Of a stretch of 64,000 nucleotides of DNA, positions 30,901 through 41,339 are shown piece by piece (within the stretch, counting starts at the first letter, position 1; each line of letters begins with the position of its first letter). The translations under genes and the position numbers were made by a program. The DNA comes from Mesostigma viride (lineage: Eukaryota; Streptophyta; Mesostigmatophyceae; Mesostigmatales; Mesostigmataceae): contig RPFO01001598.1 in assembly GCA_009746045.1 (NCBI GenBank), positions 679,727-743,726 on the forward strand, written 5' to 3'. A model generated the notes under the pieces. It was not told the origin of the DNA. It saw only the letters and a list, made by a program, of their open reading frames with translations, and searched no databases.

Positions 30901-33900
30901 ATCAAGCTAACTGGGCCCCCATTTGCAAAGTTGTAGGAAAAGAAGATGGGCCCACATAAGCTCTTGCGTCCACAGAGGTGCCTGGGTTTTCAACTTCCTA
31001 CCATCCCCAAGTGCATCGTCACTACCACTTGACAAACAGCAGGGCGGGGCCGGATGGTGCCCAAGGCCATGACATGCTTGATCAAGAGGAGAATGCACAA
31101 CCATGGAGGTGGCGCATACGGGAGACCTCATGGAGCCCAATGTGTGAGAGTGATGTATAGATGGACCCATACCGGGGGAATGGAAGGCACACAAAGTTAC
31201 CCGCATTATGTAGAGGACGAGGGAAGCACATTGCTGCGCGCCGTGGGGGATGAAAGAAGCACACAGACAGCCGCGTACCGTGGGGGATGATCGCGACGTC
31301 GGTGGGCCCCATTGTGTCGAATAGCCGGCATTTGGTGGCGCCATACGTGTCCATGTCACCATGTCGTTCTAGGTGGTCGGGCGTCAGGTTAAGGATCACG
31401 CCCGCCTGCGCGCACACGTGCACTCAACGCCGCACACAGGGCAAGGGCAGCGTGCACAGGACAATAGCGGGGCCCCACCGCAAGCATTATCAGCAAAGAG
31501 AACACCAGGCGCCTCAGCATCCCATCACAACAGCTGCGTTGAACATTGGTTTCCGTCTTTTTCTGCCATGGCCACACAAAGAGGTCTTCCTTTCCAAGCT
31601 CGTGCTTATGTGCGTTGCAAGCACACCAAATATAGCCAAATATTGTCAAATATAGCCAAGTATAGCCAAACATAGGTAAAAGGCTCGTGGGCACAAAAGG
31701 CGCCAGGGCAGCGTCAAGCACACCCCAACCACGCATGCCCCGCTCGCAGAAAGGTATGTGGGCAGTGGTCCACGCAGCAGTGGGCCAATGCCCATACCTT
31801 GGGCAGTGGCCCACAACCACGCATGCCTGGTTGGCCCACACAGCAGCGTACCTTGGCATGCAGCTTCCCTGGGAACTCGAGCTGGTAGCTGCTGACTTCG
31901 GCCACGATCGCCTGCCAGGTGTGCAGGGGTGTACAGCCCAACCATCCCCCCAGGTTGATCGCACCCAGCCACAGCAAACACCAGAAAGGGACGCTTTGTG
32001 TGCGTTAGCGGACCGGCATCACTGGGCGCATGCTCATGGCAGAGCCACCGCCAAGCATGCAAGGAAACGTGCAGATCACATGCCATGCAACGCCAGGCAT
32101 GCAAGAAAACTTGCAGGTTACATGAAAAGTCGCTAGTACGTGTAGTAATCCCAGTCATTTAGTGCACCCCCACAGGCATCGCCCTCAAGCAGATGGCAAC
32201 AGACAGGGACCAGGAGGGTGGCAAATGCCGAGAAACGTGCGGCCCACTTTCGAGCCGTGGAGCTGATGCCAGCGTGCCCATATGTTGGGCAGGTTCTGAT
32301 ATAAATAGCTTTGGACAATGCCGGCTATGAAGCTCATCAAGCCTTGGCCATGATCCATGTGCGATAGGTCACCTCGTGGACAATGCCGGCGATGAAGCTC
32401 ATCAAGCCTTGGCCATGGTCCATGCGCAATAGGTCACCTCGTGGACAATACCGGCGATGAAGCTCATCAAGCCTTGGCCATGGTCCATGCGCGATAGGTC
32501 ACCTCAGGAGTGCCCCCTGACAGGGCTGTGCGGGCCAGTCACAGGGTATAATCGTCCACCTAGTAGGAAACACTCTACACGATCCGCCCTTAAGGCCAGT
32601 ACCCTACACTACAGGGCCTAGAGTACTATGATAAGCCCAACAAGACAACAACATGTCTTGGCCACCAGAACCTGGTGGTGCTTGGATGCCAGCTGCTTAG
32701 TCGGGCAGTCACGCTCCAGCTGCTGACCATCAACATCCACCCACATGCGTCGGTCAAGCATCCAAACTCATTCACCACCATCCAGTCATCACTCGATATA
32801 TGGGAGGAAGGCCGTGCCAGCTGCGCAAAATGACGGTGCCTAAACAGATGTGCCTGCCTGTCAGTACCACTCATACCACGTTGATTCTCTTTGCCTTCAA
32901 CAAGAAACTGCACAAGCACACACACTCATCCATACTCTACTTGATTGTCTCCTTGATACACTACTGGGAAATCGGAGATGTTGGAAGGCAACTGTGGGAG
33001 CCATAACAACTGCCCTCTTTGCTAAGTGCCCCCCCCCCCCCCCCCCCCGCCTCTCCCCCCCAAAACCTCTAAAGCACGTAGATCTCTCAAATGAAGGATG
33101 ATACTGCTAGGTGAAGGATCATACTAGGTAGTTTTAAAATAGAAGGAAAGTTGAAGCTTGCCGCAGTCGTGCACGGTTCAGAACCAGCGATGCCCAAGGG
33201 CTCATTCCACCGCCCCGCCTTCCCCCCAACGCCTCATGCCGTGGTCCCAGGCGTCATCTGATCAACAAATCCAAGAAGAACGTGTTTTACACGTGCCTGA
33301 TAGGGGGGGTCGTCCCGGGGGAACTTGAGGATGTCGCACGCAGCCTCGGAGAGGGGCAGGCCCAGGTTCCCACCCACAAACGTCCGCAGCCCGGCCGCCT
33401 CCAATATCTGCCATGCATCACGGATGCCAGCCGGCAGGATTCGCAAGACCACCGAGAAAGGAAAATGCATTGATAAAAAAAAAGTATAGCTGTCAGCTGT
33501 CTGCCCCGACAGTGCATGGATGCCTCATCGAAGACAGGGATGCCAGCAAGCAGGGCGCCTGGCCGGAGACAAGCGGGTGCGATCCTGTAAAGACAAGGGT
33601 GCAGTCATGGCAGGATAGGCGATGGGAACCTGTTGGGTGAGGTTCTCTCCTCAGTTACTCGACGAGACACTTGTTAACGCGAGCGAGACACATGTTGTAA
33701 TAAATTTGATGTTTGGTGGTGATGCATGCAAAGCAGAGCAACGAAAGAGATGGATTGGGCAATACGTGGCAAGATGCCGGTTGGATTGCAAATGACAGGG
33801 AGTCCAAGGGGCCATCTGGACGACTCAGAGATAGCGCATGGCTGGCAGCCTCCCACCCCGCCTGAGCATCGACTAGCACCGCTCTTATTGCATGTACCAT

Positions 33901-36900
33901 ATGCAATAGGTGGGAAGAGAGGGCTTGCGGTGGACCACGCCCATGAAGGCGTCGTTCGACGGCAAGGAACGAAACTGCCGCGCATTCGCTGTGAAAGTGT
34001 GCACGGCAGAGGATGCTGGCAATGTTTGTGCTGCAGTAACGAGAGCCGGCCTATAATGGTTTTTGCAGACGCCCCTTCGCCGACCTTGAGCGCACACACA
34101 CCTGGACGTGGCAGTGAGGGCGGCTTGCCCAGCGCATCCACAGGGTGCGCCGATAATGAGAGCGACAGGACTGTCCCAGTTCTGTTGCTGTCACTATGGT
34201 CACATCTACTACAATCTCAAAGCGATGATAATCCACATTATAATAATATATATATATATATATTTTAACGCGCGACAAGTTTGCCTCGTACGGCAATGTG
34301 GGGCCCCACCGGGTCATCCCCTTTGTCCTTGAGGAGTTCGGGGCCATGGGCCCCAAGACGGCGGAGTTTTTCAAAAAGTGCTGCCAGCGCCGTGAAGACC
34401 GCCTCGACCTCGAGGGTCAGACCGCCCCGTGGTCTGCCCGCACGTGGTGCTCGAATTGGCGGCAGCGCCTGTCACTCGCCCTCACTCGCACCGTGGCTGA
34501 TGTGTCATTCCGCCGAACCCGGGCCGACTTTGTTGCGACCCATGCGGTCTAGATCCCTCCCAGGCCTGCATGGTGGGCCGGCAGCGATGTTGCTGCGTGT
34601 CGTAGTTTTGTGATGTAGTTAGTTGTACCTTGTGCAGCTGGCGTGATCCTTGAATGTCAGTGTCCGATTACTATTAATATCTTCAGGGTTCTTCTCCTTT
34701 TCGGGTTTTTCCTTATGTTGCATACCCATCTCACCTCTGTAATCTATCATTCTCAATGAATATATATTCAAATATATACATTTAAAAAATATGACGGCAT
34801 TTTCTAGTCACGGCATCGCGTACCTGCCCCGTGAACACGGTGACGGTGGACTTCCCGTTGGTGCCCGTGACGGCGGCCACGGGGATGGAGGGGGGGATAA
34901 CCTCGGCCGCAAACGCCAGCTCAGAGACGGCCGGTATACCCTGCAGCCCGTCACGGGTGGTTGCCCCATCCTCCTTACCATCCATCCACCCACAAACTCC
35001 CACCCATCCACACCCACCCACCCACCCACCCACCCATCCACCCACCCACCCACCCACCCACCCACCCACCCACCCACCCACCCACCCACCCACCCACCCA
35101 CCCACCCACCCACCCACCCACCCACCCACCCACCCACCCACCCACCCACCCACCCACCCACCCACCCACCCACCCACCCACCCACCCACCCACCCACCCA
35201 CCCACCCACCCACCCACCCAGAAAAAAACACACGCACATGGTCCCCACCCCCACCCTTCCCCACACACGCGCATGTCCCCCCCCCCCTACAAACACCCCC
35301 CATCCTTTGCGTCATGCCCATGCTTCCCCACCAGGACCATCCCCAGCAGGCCCGTCGATCCGCAGGAATACACCACCACGGCGCATGCGCCGCCGTGCGC
35401 CAGCATCATATGCGCATCCGCAGGCAAACAGAGCCGCCGTTAGCCTTGAGCATAACACCCATGTCATAGGCGTGCTCCGTAGGGCCCCCGAAAATGAATA
35501 ATGCTCCTCATGTGTTTGGCTGGGCACGGCACAGGGAGTACGAGCTGCGCTATCTTTTCATTCTAGAAAGGGAAGGGGGCTGGATGGGAGGAAACAGTGA
35601 AAGGAAGAGAGGAGTGAGAAGACGTCAACTGGAAAGCTCACACGTTCCCATGTGCCCCTTGTCCTCGGATTAATTAAGACAACGATGCAGACAGAATATG
35701 CTATGTTGTTTATGGGCATGAAGACGCCGGACGCTTGTGAAGTTGAATAAAGTTATATAAAGCGAAGCTATAAAAAGCTTGATGTGCAGCATTCATTACA
35801 GGAAAAAGAGTTTAAAAAGAAACGGCACAATCTGCCAACAGATTCTGCCATGCGCTACGCGAAAATGGCAAACCCTACTGTAGCTACAGACTAGTTCCGA
35901 ACCAAACGTAGCACCTCTGGCATTTGTGAAACCTGTACATGCGGGATGCCATTTTTTTTAGCGATCAGGCGACGGGCGGGCAAGGAGAACAACAAAAAGA
36001 GCCACCACCAGAGCAACCACCAGAGCAACCACCAGAGCGACCACCAGAGCGACCACCAGAGCGACCACCAGAGCGACCACCAGAGCGACCACCAGAGCGA
36101 CCACCAGAGCGACCACCAGAGCGACCACCAGAAACCACCAGAGCAACCGCAAGAGCCACCACTACCACCACCACCACCACCACAAACGACAGCAGGCGGC
36201 GGCAGCTCACCGCCTGAAGCGCCGCGGCGATATCTGGCTGTTTTGGCGGGACTCCAGGCGACAGCACCAGTCGCGTCGCGGACATGATGGTCGCGCGGTC
36301 GTGGGGGCCCAGCTCAGTGCGCACGCGCGACAGGTCCAGGTTGGCAAACGCGCTGTCTTTCTGGCAGGTGGTGGAAACATGGGGACGGCCATGCGAGAGG
36401 TGACGAGGGAGGGGGGGGGAATAGCCACCACGGCGGGTCCCGGTGATGAGTTCGTGGCACTGTTCGGCCAGGCAGGCATTTGGAAGCAAGCGGGCGAGGC
36501 AAAGGATGCAAAAAGCAGGCAGCGACCAAGCAGCGAGGAAGCTGGCAAAAAGAACCAGACTGGTGAGCGTTGTTTCCCAAGGGGCAGCAAGCAAGGACAG
36601 GAAAAGAGAAATGGGGATGATGCGGATACCTCCAGCGCCACCGCCTCTGTGTTCTTGTCCACGCCAATGACTTGGTCTGCCCCGCGGAACAGGGCCAGCC
36701 GCGCCGCCGACCGCCCGGATGCGCCCAGGCCGACCACCTGCAGGTGTCCGCCAGGTGCATTCCAAGGGCAGCGTGGATGAGATAAAAAAACTTTCTTTTA
36801 AAAACGCATAGTAATCGATTAGTTCATTTCTAAATAGAGCACACGCCGCGGCGACCGCGAAGCACATAAAGTTATGGAGGCATTGGCTGTGGTGCAGTGA

Positions 36901-37707
36901 CGGTGGGGGGGGAGTCAACTCGACGCCCCATCAACAATGAATGGTGCAGTGACGATGGGGGGGGAGTCAACTCGACGCCCCATCAACAATAAATGGTGCA
37001 GTGACCATGGGGGGGGGGGAGTTGACTCGACGCCCCATCAACAATAAATGGTGCAGTGACCATGGGGGGGGAGTTGACTCGACGTACCATCAACAATAAA
37101 TATCGTTGACGGCTCCATCGACAAGGGACGATGGGGGAGGGGTGACTTGACGCATAAGAACAAGGGCACTATCAACGAGTGACGGACAAGGATGAGAGCA
37201 CCATCAACCAGTGACGGACGCGCCCACGGCACCCTTGGGGCCTCTTGAACAAGATATCCATTTTCAACCATGAGCAGGCCGTTGTTGTCTGCTTTCCGCC
37301 ATGTGCCGGCAGCCATGGGTCGCTTTCCGCCATGATGCATTTACGCAAGACCCAATGCACCGGAACCCATGTACCCTGTGCATGCAGGCGTACGATCGCT
37401 TTGCGAGGCAGCCCCTGCCACAGGGGCGGGATCGCGCTTCTCTTTGGTTCCGTCACGATTCGCGGTGGCAGGCTGGGGCGGCGGTTGATGGGAGAATGCA
37501 GCCAACATGGGGCAGAACAGGACCATCCTGGTGTGCGGGCCCGTCCATGGATGGCCCACCCAAAAAGCGCCCGGCCAACACGACACAAACATAGAAGCAA
37601 AGGTACTTTTGTTTTATTGCGTGAGTGTGCGGGGTACTTGCCACAATCCTCTGCCCTCGCAGGTCCTGCCTCGGGTCCGCCCCCGCTTGCTCCCCGCTCG
37701 CAGCCAT
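24951..37707 (-). CDS. murD: UDP-N-acetylmuramoyl-L-alanine:D-glutamate ligase (MurD), 13 exons
   Basis: MurD adds D-glutamate to UDP-MurNAc-L-Ala with ATP, in cytosolic (here probably plastid stromal) peptidoglycan precursor synthesis. Coding exons in order: 37707-37642, 36737-36630, 36360-36211, 34940-34824, 33407-33297, 31911-31852, 31405-31279, 30224-30142, 29548-29332, 28239-28115, 26447-26376, 25836-25716, 25051-24951. They join in frame to 485 aa (bacterial MurD is ~440-460). Motifs seen: Rossmann [14 protein letters not shown] (from residue 23); P-loop GTNGKST (134-140); EVSSYQLE (189); [11 protein letters not shown] (210); YGATK with the lysine carbamylated in E. coli (229); GHHNAVNAG (304); DDSKATN (358); [18 protein letters not shown] (from 458). 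All key residues are present, so it looks functional. Introns 1 and 5 seem to use GC donors. The frame is open upstream to ATG 37917 across a C homopolymer; a transit peptide could lie there or in an unseen 5' exon. Confidence 0.93.
26938..26965. repeat. 28-bp palindrome in a murD intron
   Basis: Arms of 13 bp (tgttatctatgca / tgcatagataaca) surround a central AA. A further tgttatctatgcaaca copy follows at ~26979, and a partial copy precedes it (gcatagatgttatc). Confidence 0.9.
27046..27262. repeat. Inverted and direct repeats of a 20-bp motif in a murD intron
   Basis: agtcactcacgccttaagtt (about 27051-27070) pairs with aacttaaggcgtgaatgact (about 27099-27118) with one mismatch. The second form recurs at about 27232-27251 as aagttaaggcgtgaatgact. 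Confidence 0.8.
28569..28800. repeat. (CCCG)n array in a murD intron
   Basis: A cccgcccgcccg array with occasional ccgg or cccac variants, between murD exons 9 and 10. The long Ala/Arg/Pro frames over it are artefacts of the repeat. Confidence 0.95.
28996..29046. repeat. 13-bp tandem repeat in a murD intron
   Basis: Four copies of a 13-bp unit made of aagcatgcccccc. Confidence 0.9.
30578..30787. repeat. 9-bp tandem repeat (GCAGTGTGT)n in a murD intron
   Basis: About 22 copies, with a block of gccgtgtgt variants near 30707-30765, between murD exons 7 and 8. It is open in all frames because the unit is a multiple of three; not coding. Confidence 0.95.
32313..32510. repeat. 65-bp tandem repeat, three copies, in a murD intron
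   Basis: The units start at about 32313, 32378 and 32443, each beginning ggacaat and containing gaagctcatcaagccttggc and ataggtcacctc. They lie in intron 5. Confidence 0.92.
34267..34790 (+). pseudogene. 5'-truncated retroelement ORF end, inserted in a murD intron in the opposite orientation
   Basis: The frame includes [20 protein letters not shown], then [34 protein letters not shown] and a stop near 34550. This is the kind of C-terminal tail seen after the reverse transcriptase in some algal and oomycete non-LTR elements (PFVLE-x-FG-x-x-GP, then W-x-x-x-W-x-x-x-LS); that match is from memory of the pattern. The 3' flank is AT-rich and ends near tattcaaatatatac. An (AT)n run precedes it. 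It lies in intron 4. Confidence 0.55.
35010..35221. repeat. (CCCA)n tetranucleotide array in a murD intron
   Basis: About 50 copies of ccca with one catcca variant near 35036, in intron 3. The G-rich strand is (TGGG)n. A second long (CCCA)n array is at 62338-62540. Confidence 0.97.
35998..36180. repeat. 12-bp tandem repeat (CCACCAGAGCGA)n in a murD intron
   Basis: About 11 copies, the first few with gcaa in place of gcga, then a short (CCA)n run at 36158-36183. It lies just 3' of murD exon 3. Confidence 0.93.
36885..37105. repeat. ~58-bp tandem repeat, four copies, in a murD intron
   Basis: Units contain ggtgcagtgac, a G run, agt(c/t)(a/g)actcgacg and ccatcaacaat. They lie between murD exons 1 and 2. 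Confidence 0.9.
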
Positions 37708-37766
37708 GCAAATGATGACACGTGGCTTGTCTGGTACCAGTCGGGCGCGGGCGGTGCAATACAACA

Positions 37767-37785
37767 GGGGGGGGGGGGGGGGGGG
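37767..37785. repeat. G homopolymer near the murD start
   Basis: About 19 consecutive G (C on the coding strand), between ATG 37917 and ATG 37707. If translated it makes a proline run and would be prone to frame slippage; as a C run it could serve as the pyrimidine tract of an acceptor ending ccag near 37738. Confidence 0.8.
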
Positions 37786-37919
37786 AAGAAATGAACGTAA
37801 ATTCGCGGCGTTGGCAAGTGCAGCGCGATGTGGTGGGTTGATCTGGCACCCTGTGGCTGACTCATCTCTGTACCTCTCAGCCAACTGTCCTACCAGTGCC
37901 GGGGTAACAGCTTTCATTA

Positions 37920-39934
37920 ATTAATTCATGGGTTCATGATATGCAGCTTTCATGGGTGTAGTTAATGCCATGACGTCTTACTGCCAGTGCCGGGGTGATG
38001 GCGACATGGGCATAGTTAGTGCCATGACGTCGTATTATCATCGCTTCCATGTACCCACGTCCTCGTGGTAGCCTTGTTTACGGATATCAGTCACTGCTGT
38101 GTCAGCGTGGCAGCGAATGCCAGCCCTTTTGCAACGGATGGTTTCCACAATCTAAATATTCATCCCGCACAGAGTGCTTGTCGCAATCCAGTCAGCATGC
38201 CAAAGCGGCGTGGCTCGTGACCTGCCTGACGTGATACTTGGTGACGAATGGGAGTGGCAAGTGTTCCCATCGGCAAGACTGCAACCGACCATGATCTTGA
38301 TCCTGCCCGACAAGCACCAGGACATGCTTACATAGATACATGATGCTCTATATTTATAAACTACCGTGGAGTGGACGAGCACCACAGCGTCGCTCGCTTT
38401 CGCCATAAATGCAGCATGTTGTGCGTGATGCCTAACCTTCGCTATGCACTCTTTTTCCCCATCTGGCCGCTTTGTGAGTTGCACTTGTGGGTACCACAAC
38501 ACTATTGACAAAACCACAATGTGATGAGGCACCGGCTAGTTAAGGTGGTGGTTTATCACGACATTCCGCAGCCACGGGCGAATTGCGGTATGTGATTACA
38601 TTCACGGCCCCTAAAACCGAATATAAGAAGCGGGGCAAGTAAAAAAAAAAACTATCTAAATGCTGCCATGCTATAACAACGTATTACACACTTGAGAGGA
38701 CATCCCAAAGCTGCGGGTGCGTTGGGGTGGAACGTTTACAGCCAACATGATATGGTATAATGACGACTTCGAAAGCAACACACCGCGCGAAGGTTGTGCA
38801 GATCTCGAAGCCCTTTGCCGGTGTGTGCCATCAATCCAGCGACAGCCTTGCAAAGTCAGGGGCGTGAGGCTAGAACTTAGTGGCGCATTTCTCGAAAAGC
38901 ATGGTAAATTGCCGACCATCCCTCCTGGTCTACTTCCCACGCAGCAATGTGCCAAGGCAGTTATCATTCAATACTGGTGAATTCGGGATTGCTGGCTTTT
39001 TAGGTGTGCACTGCTGGTCCTCAGCCTCCCTAGAAATCCTTGCGCGTATTAGATGACTGCACAAATATCATAAAATGACGCGTTAGCTTGCAGACATTGT
39101 GCATAACAGCAACTGACTCTTGCCATGTCTGGTTTGTCCAAATTATCGCGCTCCAATACTGTGACGTATGACGATCTCGACTCACAAGTCACGACCGTCG
39201 AGGGAAAATCAAACCAAGACCTTGCAAGGGCGACTGAGCACTGAGCAGTACTGTAGGAAGCCGGGCGAGGTCGTCTGTTTCTGCTGTCTCCTGATACGTT
39301 ACGGCAAGGTACGAACCAAACCACTAAAAACTAACCGGATGCACCTGGGATACATCATACATGTCACTGAATCACTCACTTACGCAACATGTAGTAGGTC
39401 GGTGCAACCTGTACGGGGCACGTTGTGGCGGGCTTCAACTTCCTAGAGAGAGAGCGAGAGCGAGAGAGAGAGAAGAGACTCTACTCACTCTAGTGACGCC
39501 TTCGACGGAGCTATTTCCTTGCGGGAATTATCATTGCTAAGCCACTTATCCCAGGTCTGAGAGTGGACTCATCATTTCTTCCGCCGAGCTCAGTACTTGC
39601 TAGCCAAGCAGGCTGAGCCTCCATTAATTAAGCTTATGTGAGAGCGTAGGTAGACGGCAAAACTTTAATAACACCAAGAGCAACAATTTCCAGCATCGTC
39701 TGCGTTTTTTCTGGAAATATTCCGGGTGTGGCGGCGAAGTCACTGCCTCGTGTAGATGTGTCTGTAGTGTGAGTCAATCGGGAAACTTTTCCTGGTCCCC
39801 GGTTTGCAACATCAACTCTTTAAAATTAGTGGATTTTGGCATCATCCGCTGACGTCTCGGTCTCAGTCGCTTTGAGCTACCGAGAGAGAGAGAGCCCGCA
39901 CTAATTTAACTCGACCCGCAGAATTATACTCACG
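37920..39934. other. Intergenic region between murD and UTP11
   Basis: This 2-kb region separates two genes read divergently, so it should contain both promoters. I see a partial direct repeat (gtgccggggt with gccatgacgtc at ~37898-37975 and ~37985-38033), GA-rich runs at 39447-39476 and 39878-39895, and an unassigned 87-codon frame at 38717-38980 with no family features. The GA runs just upstream of UTP11 could be core-promoter or 5' UTR elements (inference). Confidence 0.5.
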
Positions 39935-40627
39935 ATGTCGTCGTTCAAGAAAGCCATTCCGAGACGTGAGCACAAAGAGCGTTCTCAGCCGTCGGCTCGG
40001 AAGCACCTTGGACTGCTAGAGAAAAAGAAGGATTACATCCTGCGCGCGAAAAGTTACCACAAGAAAGAAGCAACTATCAAAGCCTTGCAGGCGAAAGCAG
40101 CACAGAGAAATCCAGATGAGTTCTACTTCCGAATGCAAAACATGCAGACCAAGGATGGCGTCAATGTCATCCGGAGTACAGAGCCCAACAAGTATTCCCA
40201 AGAGGAGCTCATTCTCATGAAATCTCAGGACGTAGGTTACGTCATGATGAAAAAGCAAGTGGACGCCAAGAGGGCGGAGCGGCTCCGTGCTACCTTGCAT
40301 GGGATTGGAGAGGCGCCCTGCAACAAGCGAATCAAGTTCTCTGAGTCCGTCCAGGAGGCGCGCGAGATTGCATCTTCCCAGGCTCAGCCCGCGGAGCTGA
40401 GCCCGCTCCCAGAGGACATCGACAAGCGCAGGACGGCGGCCTATAAAGAGCTGAAGGAGCGTGAGAGTCGCAGTAAGAAGCTCCAGCGGGTTGCCATGGA
40501 GATGCTTCTAAAGAAAGAACTCATGGGAAAAGGCCGAAAGCGCAAGCTGCGGCCCGAGGAGCTGTCAAGCGCAGCCAAGCAAAACAATCGAGGCGTCTAC
40601 CGGTGGAAGAAGGAGAGGAAAAGATAG
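39935..40627 (+). CDS. UTP11: U3 snoRNP-associated protein UTP11
   Basis: A component of the small-subunit processome that cleaves and folds pre-18S rRNA in the nucleolus. The single exon encodes 230 aa, close to the usual ~250. The N-terminus is diagnostic: SSFKKAIPRREHKERSQPSA, then KHLGLLEKKKDYILRAKSYH and RNPDEFYFRMQNMQTKDGV, matching the conserved UTP11 block including the FYF and KDGVH-type signature (here KDGVN). The middle has VGYVMMKKQVDAKRAERL. The C-terminus is a basic helical region ending RGVYRWKKERKR. ATG 39935 is chosen because the family begins almost exactly there. Two TGTAA motifs 95-105 bases after the stop (40722 and 40729) fit the chlorophyte poly(A) signal. Confidence 0.96.
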   Translation: MSSFKKAIPRREHKERSQPSARKHLGLLEKKKDYILRAKSYHKKEATIKALQAKAAQRNPDEFYFRMQNMQTKDGVNVIRSTEPNKYSQEELILMKSQDVGYVMMKKQVDAKRAERLRATLHGIGEAPCNKRIKFSESVQEAREIASSQAQPAELSPLPEDIDKRRTAAYKELKERESRSKKLQRVAMEMLLKKELMGKGRKRKLRPEELSSAAKQNNRGVYRWKKERKR

Positions 40628-40721
40628 CTGCGTGGGAAATGGCAAAAGGCTGCCTTTCTCTGCCATGCCACTGCTTTTGATGAGCAAAGAGGCAAAGTTA
40701 AGCTTCAGCATCTGCAGGTCC

Positions 40722-40733
40722 TGTAAGCTGTAA
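40722..40733 (+). promoter_or_regulatory. Candidate poly(A) signals (TGTAA) of UTP11
   Basis: TGTAA at 40722-40726 and 40729-40733. TGTAA is the known signal in chlorophyte algae; its use here is inferred. eEF3 has one at 58549-58553. Confidence 0.4.
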
Positions 40734-41339
40734 ACTAACTGAATAGTGGTGTGGTAGCATCTACAAACTTCGGATGGAGCGTCTGCATGGCTTTCCATTT
40801 TCTTTATTTATTTTTTCTAATATGGATATGCATTATGACAACCTGGTGGGTAAAATGTTTCTCATGGCCAGACAGAGATATGTGATGGCATTGGCTGGTT
40901 GATACTGAGAGGGGAGAAGGTGCCAGGCGGCTGCATGCATGCCTCTGAGATATGCCATGACAAGTTGCTACCGGTAGGCACCTTTGAGCAATGATCATGG
41001 CCGAGCAACAAGGGGTCACGATGTGGGATCGGGAAAGACTTGGTGCGGCCTTCTCTAGGTAACTTGCCCAGGGCCGAACTAAACCATTCATATACTTTAC
41101 CGGTTCCATTAGAGGGGCAATCGAGCCAATATGCATGCAAGTTGTTAGTGTGCCATACTGGGCTCGGGCCTAGCTCATGAATGGCATGAGGCCACTGCAT
41201 GATCGATCCTCGGGCCGTATATACGCGTCATGTGGGGGCGAGCAGGTTGACACGCGCGCATTATATAGGCAGTCTGGCACTTGCTAAAATTGAAAATAAT
41301 GACCAATTCAACTGACATTACCAAGTAATGGAATCAATT
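40734..41339. other. 3' flank of UTP11
   Basis: Unique-looking sequence without a supported gene. The short frames on both strands show no conserved motif. Confidence 0.45.

Noticed and set aside
30403-30936. ORF with (Ala-Val-Cys)n
   Set aside because: A 9-bp repeat keeps all frames open; it lies inside a murD intron and overlaps competing frames of equal quality.
32313-32510. Evenly spaced repeats considered as a CRISPR-like array
   Set aside because: Units are contiguous tandem copies with no variable spacers, inside a eukaryotic intron.
34791-35501. ORFs rich in Pro-Thr-His across (CCCA)n
   Set aside because: Repeat artefact within a murD intron; the same happens at 62264-62644.
38717-38980. 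87-codon ORF between murD and UTP11
   Set aside because: No motif, no splice context and no repeat relatives in the window; length is within chance for this region.
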